Positions 8,125 through 18,330 of a stretch of 22,328 bases of DNA are shown here, piece by piece; positions within the stretch are counted from its first letter, which is position 1, and every line of letters begins with the position of its first letter. The notes beneath the pieces are model-generated. The model worked only from the letters and a program-made list of their open reading frames with translations. It did no database searches and had not been told where the DNA came from. Source of the stretch: DAOUAJ01 sp034433615 (GTDB taxonomy: Bacteria > Chloroflexota > Anaerolineae > DUEN01); the NCBI GenBank assembly GCA_034433615.1, contig DAOUAJ010000053.1, forward strand, positions 1-22,328. The letters run 5' to 3'. The position numbers and the translations under genes are program-made.

Positions 8125-8156
8125 CGCATTTTGAAAATGCGCCGCAGGTGTATAAT
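8125..8156 (+). promoter_or_regulatory. Promoter with overlapping perfect palindrome upstream of hydrolase-MNT-HEPN operon
   Basis: A perfect -10 TATAAT lies at 8151-8156. The -35 region (TTTTGA 8129-8134, 16-base spacer) is inside a perfect inverted repeat CGCATTTT-G-AAAATGCG (8125-8141). A palindrome covering the -35 is a plausible operator for a dimeric repressor; that is inference. Confidence 0.55.
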
Positions 8157-8205
8157 ATCCACGACAAGCGTATTCAGTTGGATCAGCGTTGGAAGGAGGT
8201 GCATG

Positions 8206-8832
8206 ATGGCTCGCATGTTGGAAGTACCTATGTACCCGGTGGCCGGGCGTGTGGTTCTTGATCCCCACCGCGCTGCCGTGGTGGTGGTGGATATGCAAAA
8301 CGATTTCGTTAAGCCGGAGGGAAAGCTTTATGTCTCCAGCGCGCAACAGGCGGTGGAGCCTATCGCCCGGCTGCTGGCGCGCGCGCGCCAGGCAGGGGCT
8401 CTGATCATATACACGCAGGATCAGCATGGGGAAGACGATCCGGAATACCGGATCTGGGGTGAGCACGTCAAAGCCGGCACCTGGGGAGTGGAGATTATCC
8501 CGGAGCTGGCGCCTCAACCTGGGGATGAGGTGGTATCAAAGCCCCGCTACGATGCATTCTACGCCTCTCGCATGGAGGACCTGCTGCGTTCGCGTCCTCA
8601 GGTTGATACGCTCGTCATCACGGGCACGGTGACTAACATCTGCGTGCTGCACACGGCCGGCAGCGCGGCTCTGCGCTGGTACAAGGTCATCGTGCCGCGG
8701 GACGCCGTGGCCGCCCTGAGCGAATTTGACCAAGAGGCTGCCCTGCACCAGATTGATTTCCTCTATAAGGGAACTATTACGACGGTGGACGCCATCACCT
8801 TTGAGACAGCAGCGCAGGGATTGAGACCATGA
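8206..8832 (+). CDS. Isochorismatase-family cysteine hydrolase, nicotinamidase-like
   Basis: The 208-residue cytoplasmic hydrolase has the family triad: Asp29 in VVVDMQNDF, Lys112 in SKPRYDAF and nucleophile Cys146 in VTNICVLHTAG. A DQH followed by WGEHVKAGTWG matches the metal-site pattern (Asp, His, His) of nicotinamidases, so hydrolysis of nicotinamide to nicotinate is possible. The family also includes isochorismatases and other amidases, so the substrate is not assigned. Two ATGs (8203 and 8206) are in frame; AAGGAGGT ends at 8200, and the 5-base spacing favours 8206. The TGA overlaps the next ATG (ATGA at 8829-8832), so translation of the following nucleotidyltransferase is probably coupled. 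Confidence 0.85.
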   Translation: MARMLEVPMYPVAGRVVLDPHRAAVVVVDMQNDFVKPEGKLYVSSAQQAVEPIARLLARARQAGALIIYTQDQHGEDDPEYRIWGEHVKAGTWGVEIIPELAPQPGDEVVSKPRYDAFYASRMEDLLRSRPQVDTLVITGTVTNICVLHTAGSAALRWYKVIVPRDAVAALSEFDQEAALHQIDFLYKGTITTVDAITFETAAQGLRP

Positions 8833-9257
8833 CCTCTCTACCCGAGCAACTACAATCCATCGCGAAGCGCTATCGCGTCGCCGAATTGTATGTCTTCGGC
8901 AGCCGGGCGGTGGAGATTGCCGGGCGCGTGCGCGGCCAGGCCGTGGCTTCTGAGTATCCAGACTCGGATGTGGACATCGGCGTCTGGCCGGTGCCCGGGC
9001 AACATCTGACTGCTCAAGATCGGGTGCACCTGACCATTGAACTGGAAGACCTTCTGGATGTGAATCGGGTAGATTTGGTGGTATTGCCTGAAGTTGATCC
9101 TTTTCTGGCTCTGGACGTTATTCGGGGAGAGTTACTCTTCTGTGAAGATGCTGATGCCCAGGCAGAGCATGAGCTGTATGTGCTGCGCCGTGCCGGGGAC
9201 CTGGCCTATTACGAGCGCCTGCGTTGGCGACAGATCTTAATGGGAGAGGCTCCATGA
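8829..9257 (+). CDS. mntA: MntA-like minimal nucleotidyltransferase (probable antitoxin)
   Basis: The 142-residue protein has the polymerase-beta-type MNT fold signature: Gly24-Ser25 in YVFGSRA, Asp47 and Asp49 in SDVDIGV, and a likely third Asp82 in VNRVDLVVL. In the MntA-HepT systems known from Shewanella and others, MNT proteins transfer AMP to a Tyr of the HEPN partner and silence it. Here the partner gene follows with a 4-base overlap. The GS to DxD spacing is 21 residues against about 10 in the canonical GSx10DxD motif, so a loop of about 11 residues is inserted (AVEIAGRVRGQ region). It starts within the stop codon of the upstream hydrolase. Confidence 0.82.
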   Translation: MTSLPEQLQSIAKRYRVAELYVFGSRAVEIAGRVRGQAVASEYPDSDVDIGVWPVPGQHLTAQDRVHLTIELEDLLDVNRVDLVVLPEVDPFLALDVIRGELLFCEDADAQAEHELYVLRRAGDLAYYERLRWRQILMGEAP

Positions 9258-9712
9258 TGCCATCTCGCCTGCGTGCCAAGACGGTTGTGGAACGGGTGTC
9301 TTGGATCAACCAGATGCTGACAAGCCTGCGCGCCTTACCCCTGGACACCTTTGAGCTCTTTCAGGCCGATCCGCGTAATGTAGCCTCTGCGGAGTCCTAT
9401 CTTCGTCGGGCATTGGAGGCATTGCTGGATCTGGGGCGACACATCCTGGCCAAGGGGTTTGGGCGGGCAGTCACTGAGTACAAGGAGGTCGCTATAGCTC
9501 TGGTACAGGTCGGGGTCTTGGATCAGTCGCAGGGGCGTTTGCTGCGCAATCTGGCTGGCTACCGCAATCGTCTCGTGCACTTCTATGACGAAGTTTCGGA
9601 CCGAGAGCTGTATGAAATTTGCACGGGACGGTTGGGAGATGTGGATGCTCTCTTGACCGCGTTAATGGAGTGGATGAGAAACCATCCAGAAATGATAGAT
9701 CAGGCCATTTGA
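9254..9712 (+). CDS. hepT: HepT-like HEPN protein (DUF86; probable toxin RNase)
   Basis: The all-helical protein of 152 residues has the HEPN active-site motif R-x4-H-x-Y: Arg104, His109, Tyr111 in YRNRLVHFYDEV. In characterised HepT toxins this Arg/His pair is needed for RNA cleavage, and the Tyr is the residue AMPylated by MntA. All three residues are intact, so the toxin should be functional. ATG 9254 overlaps the MNT stop (ATGA); the adjacent ATG 9257 has better spacing from GAGAGG and may be the true start. The gene converges on carB with only two bases between the stop codons. Confidence 0.85.
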   Translation: MMPSRLRAKTVVERVSWINQMLTSLRALPLDTFELFQADPRNVASAESYLRRALEALLDLGRHILAKGFGRAVTEYKEVAIALVQVGVLDQSQGRLLRNLAGYRNRLVHFYDEVSDRELYEICTGRLGDVDALLTALMEWMRNHPEMIDQAI

Positions 9713-9714
9713 GC

Positions 9715-13065
<3,351 letters not shown>

Positions 13066-13102
13066 AGTTTTGGTCACCTGTTAGAGGTCGCTTACCGGCG
13101 AT

Positions 13103-13162
13103 GCAGTGACACAGGGACGCGGGGACGCGGAGACTATCGTCGTTGCCCCTCCCCGTCACTGC
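13103..13162. repeat. Hairpin with GGGGACGCGG tandem in hom-carB gap
   Basis: GCAGTGAC (13103-13110) and GTCACTGC (13155-13162) form inverted arms around a short tandem, gggacgc-ggggacgc. It lies in the 117-129 base gap between hom and carB; no U tract follows, so it is not a standard terminator. Confidence 0.5.
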
Positions 13163-13194
13163 CTCACCTAACCCCACCCCCGCGTCACGCCGCC

Positions 13195-14259
13195 TCAGGC
13201 ATACAAGTCCACCAGGTCCCGCAGCATAGCCGCGGCGGTCGGAATCGGGCCGCGTTCATCCACTTTGGCGAATTGCACTCCCATGTTATCGGTGTGCCAG
13301 ACGATCCCCATCTCCCAGCCGGAGACGGAGGCCAGCGGGTGGTCGAGGGGCAACGCGGCCGTGTGCACCGAGAGACGGTAGGTGTCGTTTTGACGGTGGG
13401 CGGCGGCCACCAGCTTCACCGTCTGGCCGCGCGCCCGTGCGGCCGCCAAATCGTCCGGTGTGATGTCCTGGATGCCCAGCACGTCCACATCCTTCAGCGT
13501 GGCCGGCACTCCCAGCACCGCGTTGGCGATAATCACCAGCTTGTTGGCCGCGTCCCATCCCTGGATGTCCAGTGCGGGATCGGCCTCCGCCACCCCCTCG
13601 GCCTGAGCCTCCTGCAGCGCCTGGTCGAAGCTGTGGCCGGCCTCCATCGCGCTGAGGACGTAGTTGGTGGTCGAGTTGAGAATCCCCTCGACCCGCTGGA
13701 TGTCGCAGGCGACCAGGTCGCGCTGGCCGATGTTGATCACCGGCAGCGCGCCGCACACTGTGGCAGAGAAACGGAGGCCAGGCCCCCCAGACCCTAAGGG
13801 TTTCCCAAAACCCTTAGGGTCTGGGGGGGCCGCCATGTCCATCAATTCCCGGTACGCCACCACCAGCGGACCTTTGTTGGCGAGCACAACCGACATGCCA
13901 CGCTGGAGGGCAATACGCACACAGTCCAATCCCGGCTGACCGGTGCGCAGGTTCACGGGTGACGCCTCCAGCAGCACATCGGCCTCCACCTGGCGCACCA
14001 TCTCAGCGGCCGGCATACCACGGTGCCCCAGCCGGGGGTACTGGCCGACGCCGTGCCCTGCCCGTTTGTGCCGCAGCAGGTTGGCGTGGTCAATGTGCCC
14101 CGCGCCGAAGGCCGCGCCGCTGGAGTCGGCCGCGCCGGTCAGGACCAACTCCAGCCCGTAACGCTCGCGCAGAACCCGCCGCTTGATCGTCATCAGCTCC
14201 AGGAACGCTCGCCCCACGTTCCCCACGCCCACCAAGGCCACGCGCACGGTTTGCACCAT
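13195..14259 (-). CDS. hom: Homoserine dehydrogenase (short form, no ACT domain)
   Basis: It reduces aspartate semialdehyde to homoserine for threonine and methionine. The 354-residue protein has an N-terminal NAD(P)-binding Rossmann fold (ALVGVGNVGRAFLEL) and the homoserine dehydrogenase catalytic domain (EGILNSTTNYVLSAM; GWDAANKLVIIANAVLG with the conserved Asp/Lys pair). There is no C-terminal ACT domain, so threonine feedback through that domain is not expected. A palindromic element is inserted in frame just before the ATVCGALPVI strand. ATG 14259 follows GAGAGG. Its position between carA and carB is unusual and may only reflect operon shuffling. Confidence 0.93.
   Translation of the reverse strand: MVQTVRVALVGVGNVGRAFLELMTIKRRVLRERYGLELVLTGAADSSGAAFGAGHIDHANLLRHKRAGHGVGQYPRLGHRGMPAAEMVRQVEADVLLEASPVNLRTGQPGLDCVRIALQRGMSVVLANKGPLVVAYRELMDMAAPPDPKGFGKPLGSGGPGLRFSATVCGALPVINIGQRDLVACDIQRVEGILNSTTNYVLSAMEAGHSFDQALQEAQAEGVAEADPALDIQGWDAANKLVIIANAVLGVPATLKDVDVLGIQDITPDDLAAARARGQTVKLVAAAHRQNDTYRLSVHTAALPLDHPLASVSGWEMGIVWHTDNMGVQFAKVDERGPIPTAAAMLRDLVDLYA
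13781..13831. repeat. In-frame palindromic insertion in hom (23-bp arms)
   Basis: The left arm 13781-13803 is complementary to 13808-13831 over about 23 bases with a single-base bulge and a loop of a few bases; the core is CAGACCCTAAGGGTTT. It encodes PPDPKGFGKPLGSGGPG in the protein. Related homoserine dehydrogenases have only a few residues here, and the frame is intact. Confidence 0.8.
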
Positions 14260-14276
14260 GATCGTACCTCTCTCAT

Positions 14277-14424
14277 AGCAGTTAGCGATAAGCTTTTAGC
14301 CATCAGCTTTCAGCCTCCTTTGGAAACTGGGGGCCTAGCCAACTGCTGGCCGCTGATTGCGAATCGCTTATGGCTTACACCTAACCACCTAGCTACCTAA
14401 CCCCAGCTACCTAACCCCCCAACC
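14277..14424. repeat. Heptamer repeat block AGCNNNN plus AGCTACC/TAACCCC tandem
   Basis: The left arm 14277-14318 is six heptamers beginning AGC (agcagtt, agcgata, agctttt, agccatc, agctttc, agcctcc). The right arm 14341-14375 is five heptamers ending GCT or GCG. A perfect tandem of the 14-mer AGCTACCTAACCCC follows at 14391-14404 and 14405-14418, again a multiple of 7, and contains the carA stop codon (14411-14413). The block fills the carA-hom gap. Confidence 0.8.
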
Positions 14425-15544
14425 ACCGCCGCATCAGCTCCACGAAACGACCGAACAGATAATCGGCGTCATGCGGCCCTGGGCTGGCCTCTGGATGGTA
14501 CTGGACAGAAAAAACGGGGCGGTCCTTGAGGCGCATCCCCTCGACCGTCCCGTCGTTCAGGTTCCAGTGGGTGATCTCCACCTGGTCGGGGTCCAGGCTG
14601 TCAGGGTCTACAGCATAGTTGTGGTTTTGGGCCGTGATCTGGACGATGCCAGTGGCCTCATCGCGCACCGGCTGGTTGCCACCGTGGTGGCCGAATCTGA
14701 GTTTGTAAGTGCGACCTCCCATCGCCAGTCCCAGGATCTGATGCCCCAGGCAAATGCCAAACATGGGCAGGCCCGTCTTCAGAAGTTTCGCTACGGCTGC
14801 CGCCGCATACGGCACGCCTGCGGGATCGCCCGGCCCGTTGGAGAGGAAGATGCCATCGGGCGATAGTGCCAGCACGTCCTCGGGCGCGGTATCCGCCGGC
14901 ACCACGGTCACGCGGCAGCCGTGATCCACCAGCCGGCGCAGGATGTTACGCTTGATGCCGAAGTCGTAAGCGACCACGTGAAACGGATGCGTCTCGGCTG
15001 GCCGGAAGCGATGGGGCTGAAACGGCCGGAGGACTCCCTCGATCCAGTGGTATGGTTCGGAGCAGGTGACCTCGCGTACCACGTCGCGGCCCTCTAACCC
15101 TTCCCAGGCCCGTGCCATCGAGACCAGATCTTCGGCCGAAACCCCGTCGGTGGTAAGCGCGGCTTTCATGACTCCCCGCTCCCGCAAGTGCCGGGTCAGG
15201 GTGCGCGTATCCACCTCGCTGAGGCCGGGGATCCCGTAGCGTGCTAGGTAATCGGGCAACGATTCCACAGCCCGCCAGTTGGAAACCACCGGGCTCACCT
15301 CGCGCACGATGAAGGCCTGCACCTGTGGCCGAACGCTCTCCACGTCCTCCCGATTCACACCCACGTTGCCGATGTGGGACGCCGTCATCGCCACCATCTG
15401 GCCATAATATGAAGGGTCGGTCAGGATCTCCTGGTAGCCGGTCATCGAGGTATTGAACACCACCTCGCCCACCACTGTGGCCTGAGCGCCGAACCCCTCG
15501 CCCTCGAACAGCGTCCCATCTTCCAGGGCTAATAAACCGTTCAT
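14411..15544 (-). CDS. carA: Carbamoyl-phosphate synthase small subunit (glutaminase)
   Basis: It hydrolyses glutamine and passes ammonia to CarB. The 377-residue protein has the N-terminal CPSase domain (LALEDGTLFEGEGFGA; VFNTSMTGYQEILTDPSY) and a C-terminal class I glutamine amidotransferase domain with the triad Cys265 (GICLGHQ), His350 and Glu352 (QYHPEASPGPHD). The length is normal. ATG 15544 has GGAAGG upstream. The C-terminus (RRWLGG) is encoded within a tandem repeat. It is downstream of the NAGS gene and upstream of hom and carB, apparently in one transcription direction with the arg genes. Confidence 0.97.
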   Translation of the reverse strand: MNGLLALEDGTLFEGEGFGAQATVVGEVVFNTSMTGYQEILTDPSYYGQMVAMTASHIGNVGVNREDVESVRPQVQAFIVREVSPVVSNWRAVESLPDYLARYGIPGLSEVDTRTLTRHLRERGVMKAALTTDGVSAEDLVSMARAWEGLEGRDVVREVTCSEPYHWIEGVLRPFQPHRFRPAETHPFHVVAYDFGIKRNILRRLVDHGCRVTVVPADTAPEDVLALSPDGIFLSNGPGDPAGVPYAAAAVAKLLKTGLPMFGICLGHQILGLAMGGRTYKLRFGHHGGNQPVRDEATGIVQITAQNHNYAVDPDSLDPDQVEITHWNLNDGTVEGMRLKDRPVFSVQYHPEASPGPHDADYLFGRFVELMRRWLGG

Positions 15545-15560
15545 GGTTCATGACCTTCCG

Positions 15561-15588
15561 CTTACGCATTACGCTCTACGTTTCACTT
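15561..15588. repeat. Heptamer repeat, ATYACGN family (four units)
   Basis: Four units in phase (cttacgc, attacgc, tctacgt, ttcactt) lie in the 71-base gap between carA and the acetyltransferase gene. It is the shortest copy of the family in the window. Confidence 0.6.
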
Positions 15589-15615
15589 CTCCATCGCCGT
15601 AGCAAAGTTCCGCCG

Positions 15616-16167
15616 TCAGGTGATGGGCACCGCGGCGCTCAGGAACTGATCCCAGCGCGGGGAGTGCGCCATCGTCGGCAGCATCTCATCCAGATTGAGC
15701 AGGACAGCGATCTCGTCACAGCGGTGAAACTTCGGACAGTAAATGCATTCCTGCCAGATCTTGGGGCTAATCTCCCAACGGTCTACCACCTGGAATCCTA
15801 TTGACTCGAAGAAGTGGGGTTGCAGTGTCAGGGCGCATACCTGGGTGATCTCCGTTTGCCGCGCCATTTGAAGCAGAAAACTCACTAACGTGCGGCCCAC
15901 GCCTCGCCCCTGCACGTCAGACGCTACCGCCAGCGAGCGGATCTCGGCCAGTTCCGGGCTGAGACGGGCCAGGCCGGCACAGCCGACAATCCGCCCCTCA
16001 GCTTCAGCCACCACGAAATCGGGCAGGTGGCGCAGCAACTGCTCCTCCGAACGGGGCAGCATCAGGTCTTGCACGGCATAGCCATTGATCAACCTGGCCA
16101 TGGCCGGCACATCCTCTGCCCGGGCTGGCCGTACGATGATGCCAGTGCCATCATTATCATCACCCAT
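15616..16167 (-). CDS. argA: Short GNAT-type N-acetylglutamate synthase
   Basis: The 183-residue acetyltransferase has an N-terminal GNAT domain with the acetyl-CoA loop VQGRGVGRTLV (about 88-98). The signature KIWQECIYCPKFHRCDEIAV near residue 140 is typical of the short, single-domain NAGS group (as in Mycobacterium), which lack the amino-acid-kinase domain of E. coli ArgA. It would make N-acetylglutamate, the first step of arginine synthesis. Its place between argD and carA supports this. ATG 16167 has GAGGAG upstream, and the gap to argD is 17 bases. Another GNAT substrate cannot be excluded, but the motif and context agree. Confidence 0.85.
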   Translation of the reverse strand: MGDDNDGTGIIVRPARAEDVPAMARLINGYAVQDLMLPRSEEQLLRHLPDFVVAEAEGRIVGCAGLARLSPELAEIRSLAVASDVQGRGVGRTLVSFLLQMARQTEITQVCALTLQPHFFESIGFQVVDRWEISPKIWQECIYCPKFHRCDEIAVLLNLDEMLPTMAHSPRWDQFLSAAVPIT

Positions 16168-16184
16168 TGTCTCCTCTCTCTTGG

Positions 16185-17378
16185 CTACAACGTCGCCAAA
16201 ATCGCCGCAATGTTGTCCACTGCTCGATCCAGGTCGGATCGCCCGATCACCAGCGGTGGGACCAGACGCAACACTTGCTCACCAGCGTTGATCATGATCA
16301 GGCCGCGCTCGTACCCTGCCTGGATGATCGGTGCCACAGGAATGTCCATCTCGACCCCGATCATCAGCCCACGGCCACGAATCTCCTTTACGTGAGGGCT
16401 GTTGATCTCCTGTAGCCGCTCCCTCAGATGTTCCCCCTTGGCGCGCACATCGGCCAGGAAGGCGGGGGCACTGATACGGCGGACGATGACCTGCGCGGCC
16501 GCGCAGGCGACCGGGTTGGCGCCAAAGGTCGTGCCATGATCGCCCGGATGCATGACGCTGGCAACCTCCTCCGTCATCAGCACCGCGCCGATAGGAAGGC
16601 CGCCGCCCAATGGCTTGGCCAGCGTCATGAGATCGGGCTTTACCCCGTAGGGCTCGTGCGCCCACAGCGTGCCTGTGCGCCCCAGCCCGCATTGCACTTC
16701 ATCGAAGATTAAGAGGGCGTGATGTTGATCGCATAAGGCGCGCAGCCCGCGCAAGAACGCGTCTTCAGCAGGATAAATGCCCCCCTCTCCCTGGATCGGC
16801 TCTACAATGACGGCGCAGGTATCGTCCGTGATAGTCGCCGTGGCCGAGTCCAGATCGTTAAACCGTGCGATGCGGGCGCCCGGCATCAAGGGTCGGAATG
16901 GGGCCTGGTACTTTTCACGGGGCGTCAGCGCCAGAGTGCCCATCGTACGGCCGTGGAACGCGCCTTCAAAGGCGACGACCTCCATCTTGCGATCCGCTCG
17001 ATCGGGGAATCGTTCCTTCGCCCACTTACGGGCGAATTTGATCGCGCCTTCGTTGGCCTCCGCGCCCGAATTACAAAAGAAGGCCCGGTCGGCGAAAGAG
17101 CGTTCACACAACATCTGCGCCAGCCGGGCCTGCGGTTCGGTGTGGTACAGGTTACTGATGTGCATCAGGCGAGTTATCTGGGTCTGGATGGCTTCCAGCA
17201 GCTCCGGATCGCCATAACCCAGGGCGTTGACGGCGATGCCCGCCGCCAGGTCCAGATAGGCGCGCTCCTGGTCGTCATACAATGTGCAGCCCACGCCCCG
17301 CTCGATGACGAAGGGGGAGCGCATGTAAGTCTGGAGCACGTACTTCTGCTCGAGAGCGATGATTTCTTGTCCGTTCAT
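16185..17378 (-). CDS. argD: Acetylornithine aminotransferase
   Basis: The 397-residue class III PLP aminotransferase converts N-acetylglutamate semialdehyde to N-acetylornithine. It shows FFCNSGAEANEGAIKFARKW (phosphate and PLP contacts), the AFHGRTMGTLALT loop, IFDEVQCGLGRTG with the PLP-binding Asp, and Schiff-base Lys255 in TLAKPLGGGLPIGA. The length is normal for ArgD. The protein starts MNGQEIIALEQKYVLQTYMR. The same family includes ornithine and succinylornithine aminotransferases; the neighbours argB and argC decide the assignment. A heptamer repeat fills the gap to argB. Confidence 0.94.
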   Translation of the reverse strand: MNGQEIIALEQKYVLQTYMRSPFVIERGVGCTLYDDQERAYLDLAAGIAVNALGYGDPELLEAIQTQITRLMHISNLYHTEPQARLAQMLCERSFADRAFFCNSGAEANEGAIKFARKWAKERFPDRADRKMEVVAFEGAFHGRTMGTLALTPREKYQAPFRPLMPGARIARFNDLDSATATITDDTCAVIVEPIQGEGGIYPAEDAFLRGLRALCDQHHALLIFDEVQCGLGRTGTLWAHEPYGVKPDLMTLAKPLGGGLPIGAVLMTEEVASVMHPGDHGTTFGANPVACAAAQVIVRRISAPAFLADVRAKGEHLRERLQEINSPHVKEIRGRGLMIGVEMDIPVAPIIQAGYERGLIMINAGEQVLRLVPPLVIGRSDLDRAVDNIAAILATL

Positions 17379-17424
17379 GGGGTCCGTTCCTTTTGCTCCG
17401 TTGTGTGGCTAAAGAACCTGTGGC

Positions 17425-17484
17425 CGTAAAACGTAATGCGTAAAGCGCGATGCGTGGTCCGTGAAGTTACGGATCACGTATCAC
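17425..17484. repeat. Heptamer repeat block, ATYACGN family, inverted
   Basis: Six units in one sense (cgtaaaa, cgtaatg, cgtaaag, cgcgatg, cgtggtc, cgtgaag; 17425-17466) are followed directly by units in the other sense (ttacgga, tcacgta, tcac; 17467-17484). The inversion point coincides with the argB TAA stop (17467-17469), so the last residues of ArgB (IRDP) and its stop are repeat-encoded. Confidence 0.85.
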
Positions 17485-18246
17485 ACCAACGAACACGGTG
17501 CCGGTGTCGGCGATCAGGCCGTTCAGGTCGGTGATCAACGCCTGGGACACGCCGTTTTGAATCGCTTCCAGCGCAGCCCGCACCTTAGGGATCATGCCGC
17601 CGGTGATGATGTTCTCGGCGATCCATTCTTCGGCCTGGGTCGCCGTGAGGGCGCGCACGCACTGGCCCGCTACCAGCACCCCCGGCACATTGGAGATGAA
17701 GGCCAGGCGGTCGGCGTGGAGCGCGCGCGCCAGGGCCATAGCCGCATGGTCGGCGTTCACGTTATAGGTATGCCCATCCAGCCCCAGCGAGATAGGCGAG
17801 ACGACGGGGACGATGTCAGCATGAAGCAACGCCTGCACTGGGGCCAGGTTCGTCTCGACGATCTGGCCGACCCAGCCCAGGTCGCCGGCTGGATGGGACA
17901 CGCGCTCCACCCGCAGGAGCCCGCCGTCCACGCCGCTCAGCCCCACCGCCGGCACGCCCGCCTGGACGAGGGCGGCGACCATGCGTTTGTTGACGCGGCC
18001 AGAAAGCACCATCTCCGCCACCGCCAGCGAGTCGTCATCCGTCACTCGCAGCCCGTCAATGAACTGAGGCTGTAGCCCCAGCCGCCTTTGCAACTCGGCG
18101 ATCTCCTTGCCGCCGCCGTGGACGATGACCGGGGCGGCTCGCTCGCGCAGCCTGATCACGGCCTCTGCCATCGCCGTCAGAAACCCCGGCTGGTCAATCT
18201 CGTTCCCGCCAAACTTGAGGATGATGATGTTCGTAGCTTCTGCCAT
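17467..18246 (-). CDS. argB: Acetylglutamate kinase
   Basis: It phosphorylates N-acetylglutamate. The 259-residue amino-acid-kinase-fold protein shows ILKFGGNEI at the N-terminus, the VHGGGKEI phosphate loop (about 43-50), a central GVDGGLLRV and the nucleotide-binding NADHAAMALARALHADRLAFISNVPGV-type region. There is no N-terminal helical extension of the kind found in arginine-inhibited hexameric enzymes, so it resembles the short E. coli type; arginine control may then rest on the leader upstream of argC. ATG 18246 follows GAGGAG. The C-terminal end is encoded by a heptamer repeat. Confidence 0.95.
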   Translation of the reverse strand: MAEATNIIILKFGGNEIDQPGFLTAMAEAVIRLRERAAPVIVHGGGKEIAELQRRLGLQPQFIDGLRVTDDDSLAVAEMVLSGRVNKRMVAALVQAGVPAVGLSGVDGGLLRVERVSHPAGDLGWVGQIVETNLAPVQALLHADIVPVVSPISLGLDGHTYNVNADHAAMALARALHADRLAFISNVPGVLVAGQCVRALTATQAEEWIAENIITGGMIPKVRAALEAIQNGVSQALITDLNGLIADTGTVFVGVIRDP

Positions 18247-18262
18247 CGCTCGTTTCTCCTCG

Positions 18263-18330
18263 CGTAATGCGTAATTCGCAATGCGTAATCCGTGAATTTA
18301 CGCATCACGCATTACGCATTACGAATCACG
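18263..18330. repeat. Heptamer repeat hairpin, ATYACGN family
   Basis: Five units (cgtaatg, cgtaatt, cgcaatg, cgtaatc, cgtgaat; 18263-18297) face five in inverted sense (ttacgca, tcacgca, ttacgca, ttacgaa, tcacg; 18298-18330). The arms pair with scattered mismatches, mostly C/T and A/G changes that keep G-U pairing. The end overlaps the argC TGA stop (18326-18328). It fills the argB-argC gap. Confidence 0.88.
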
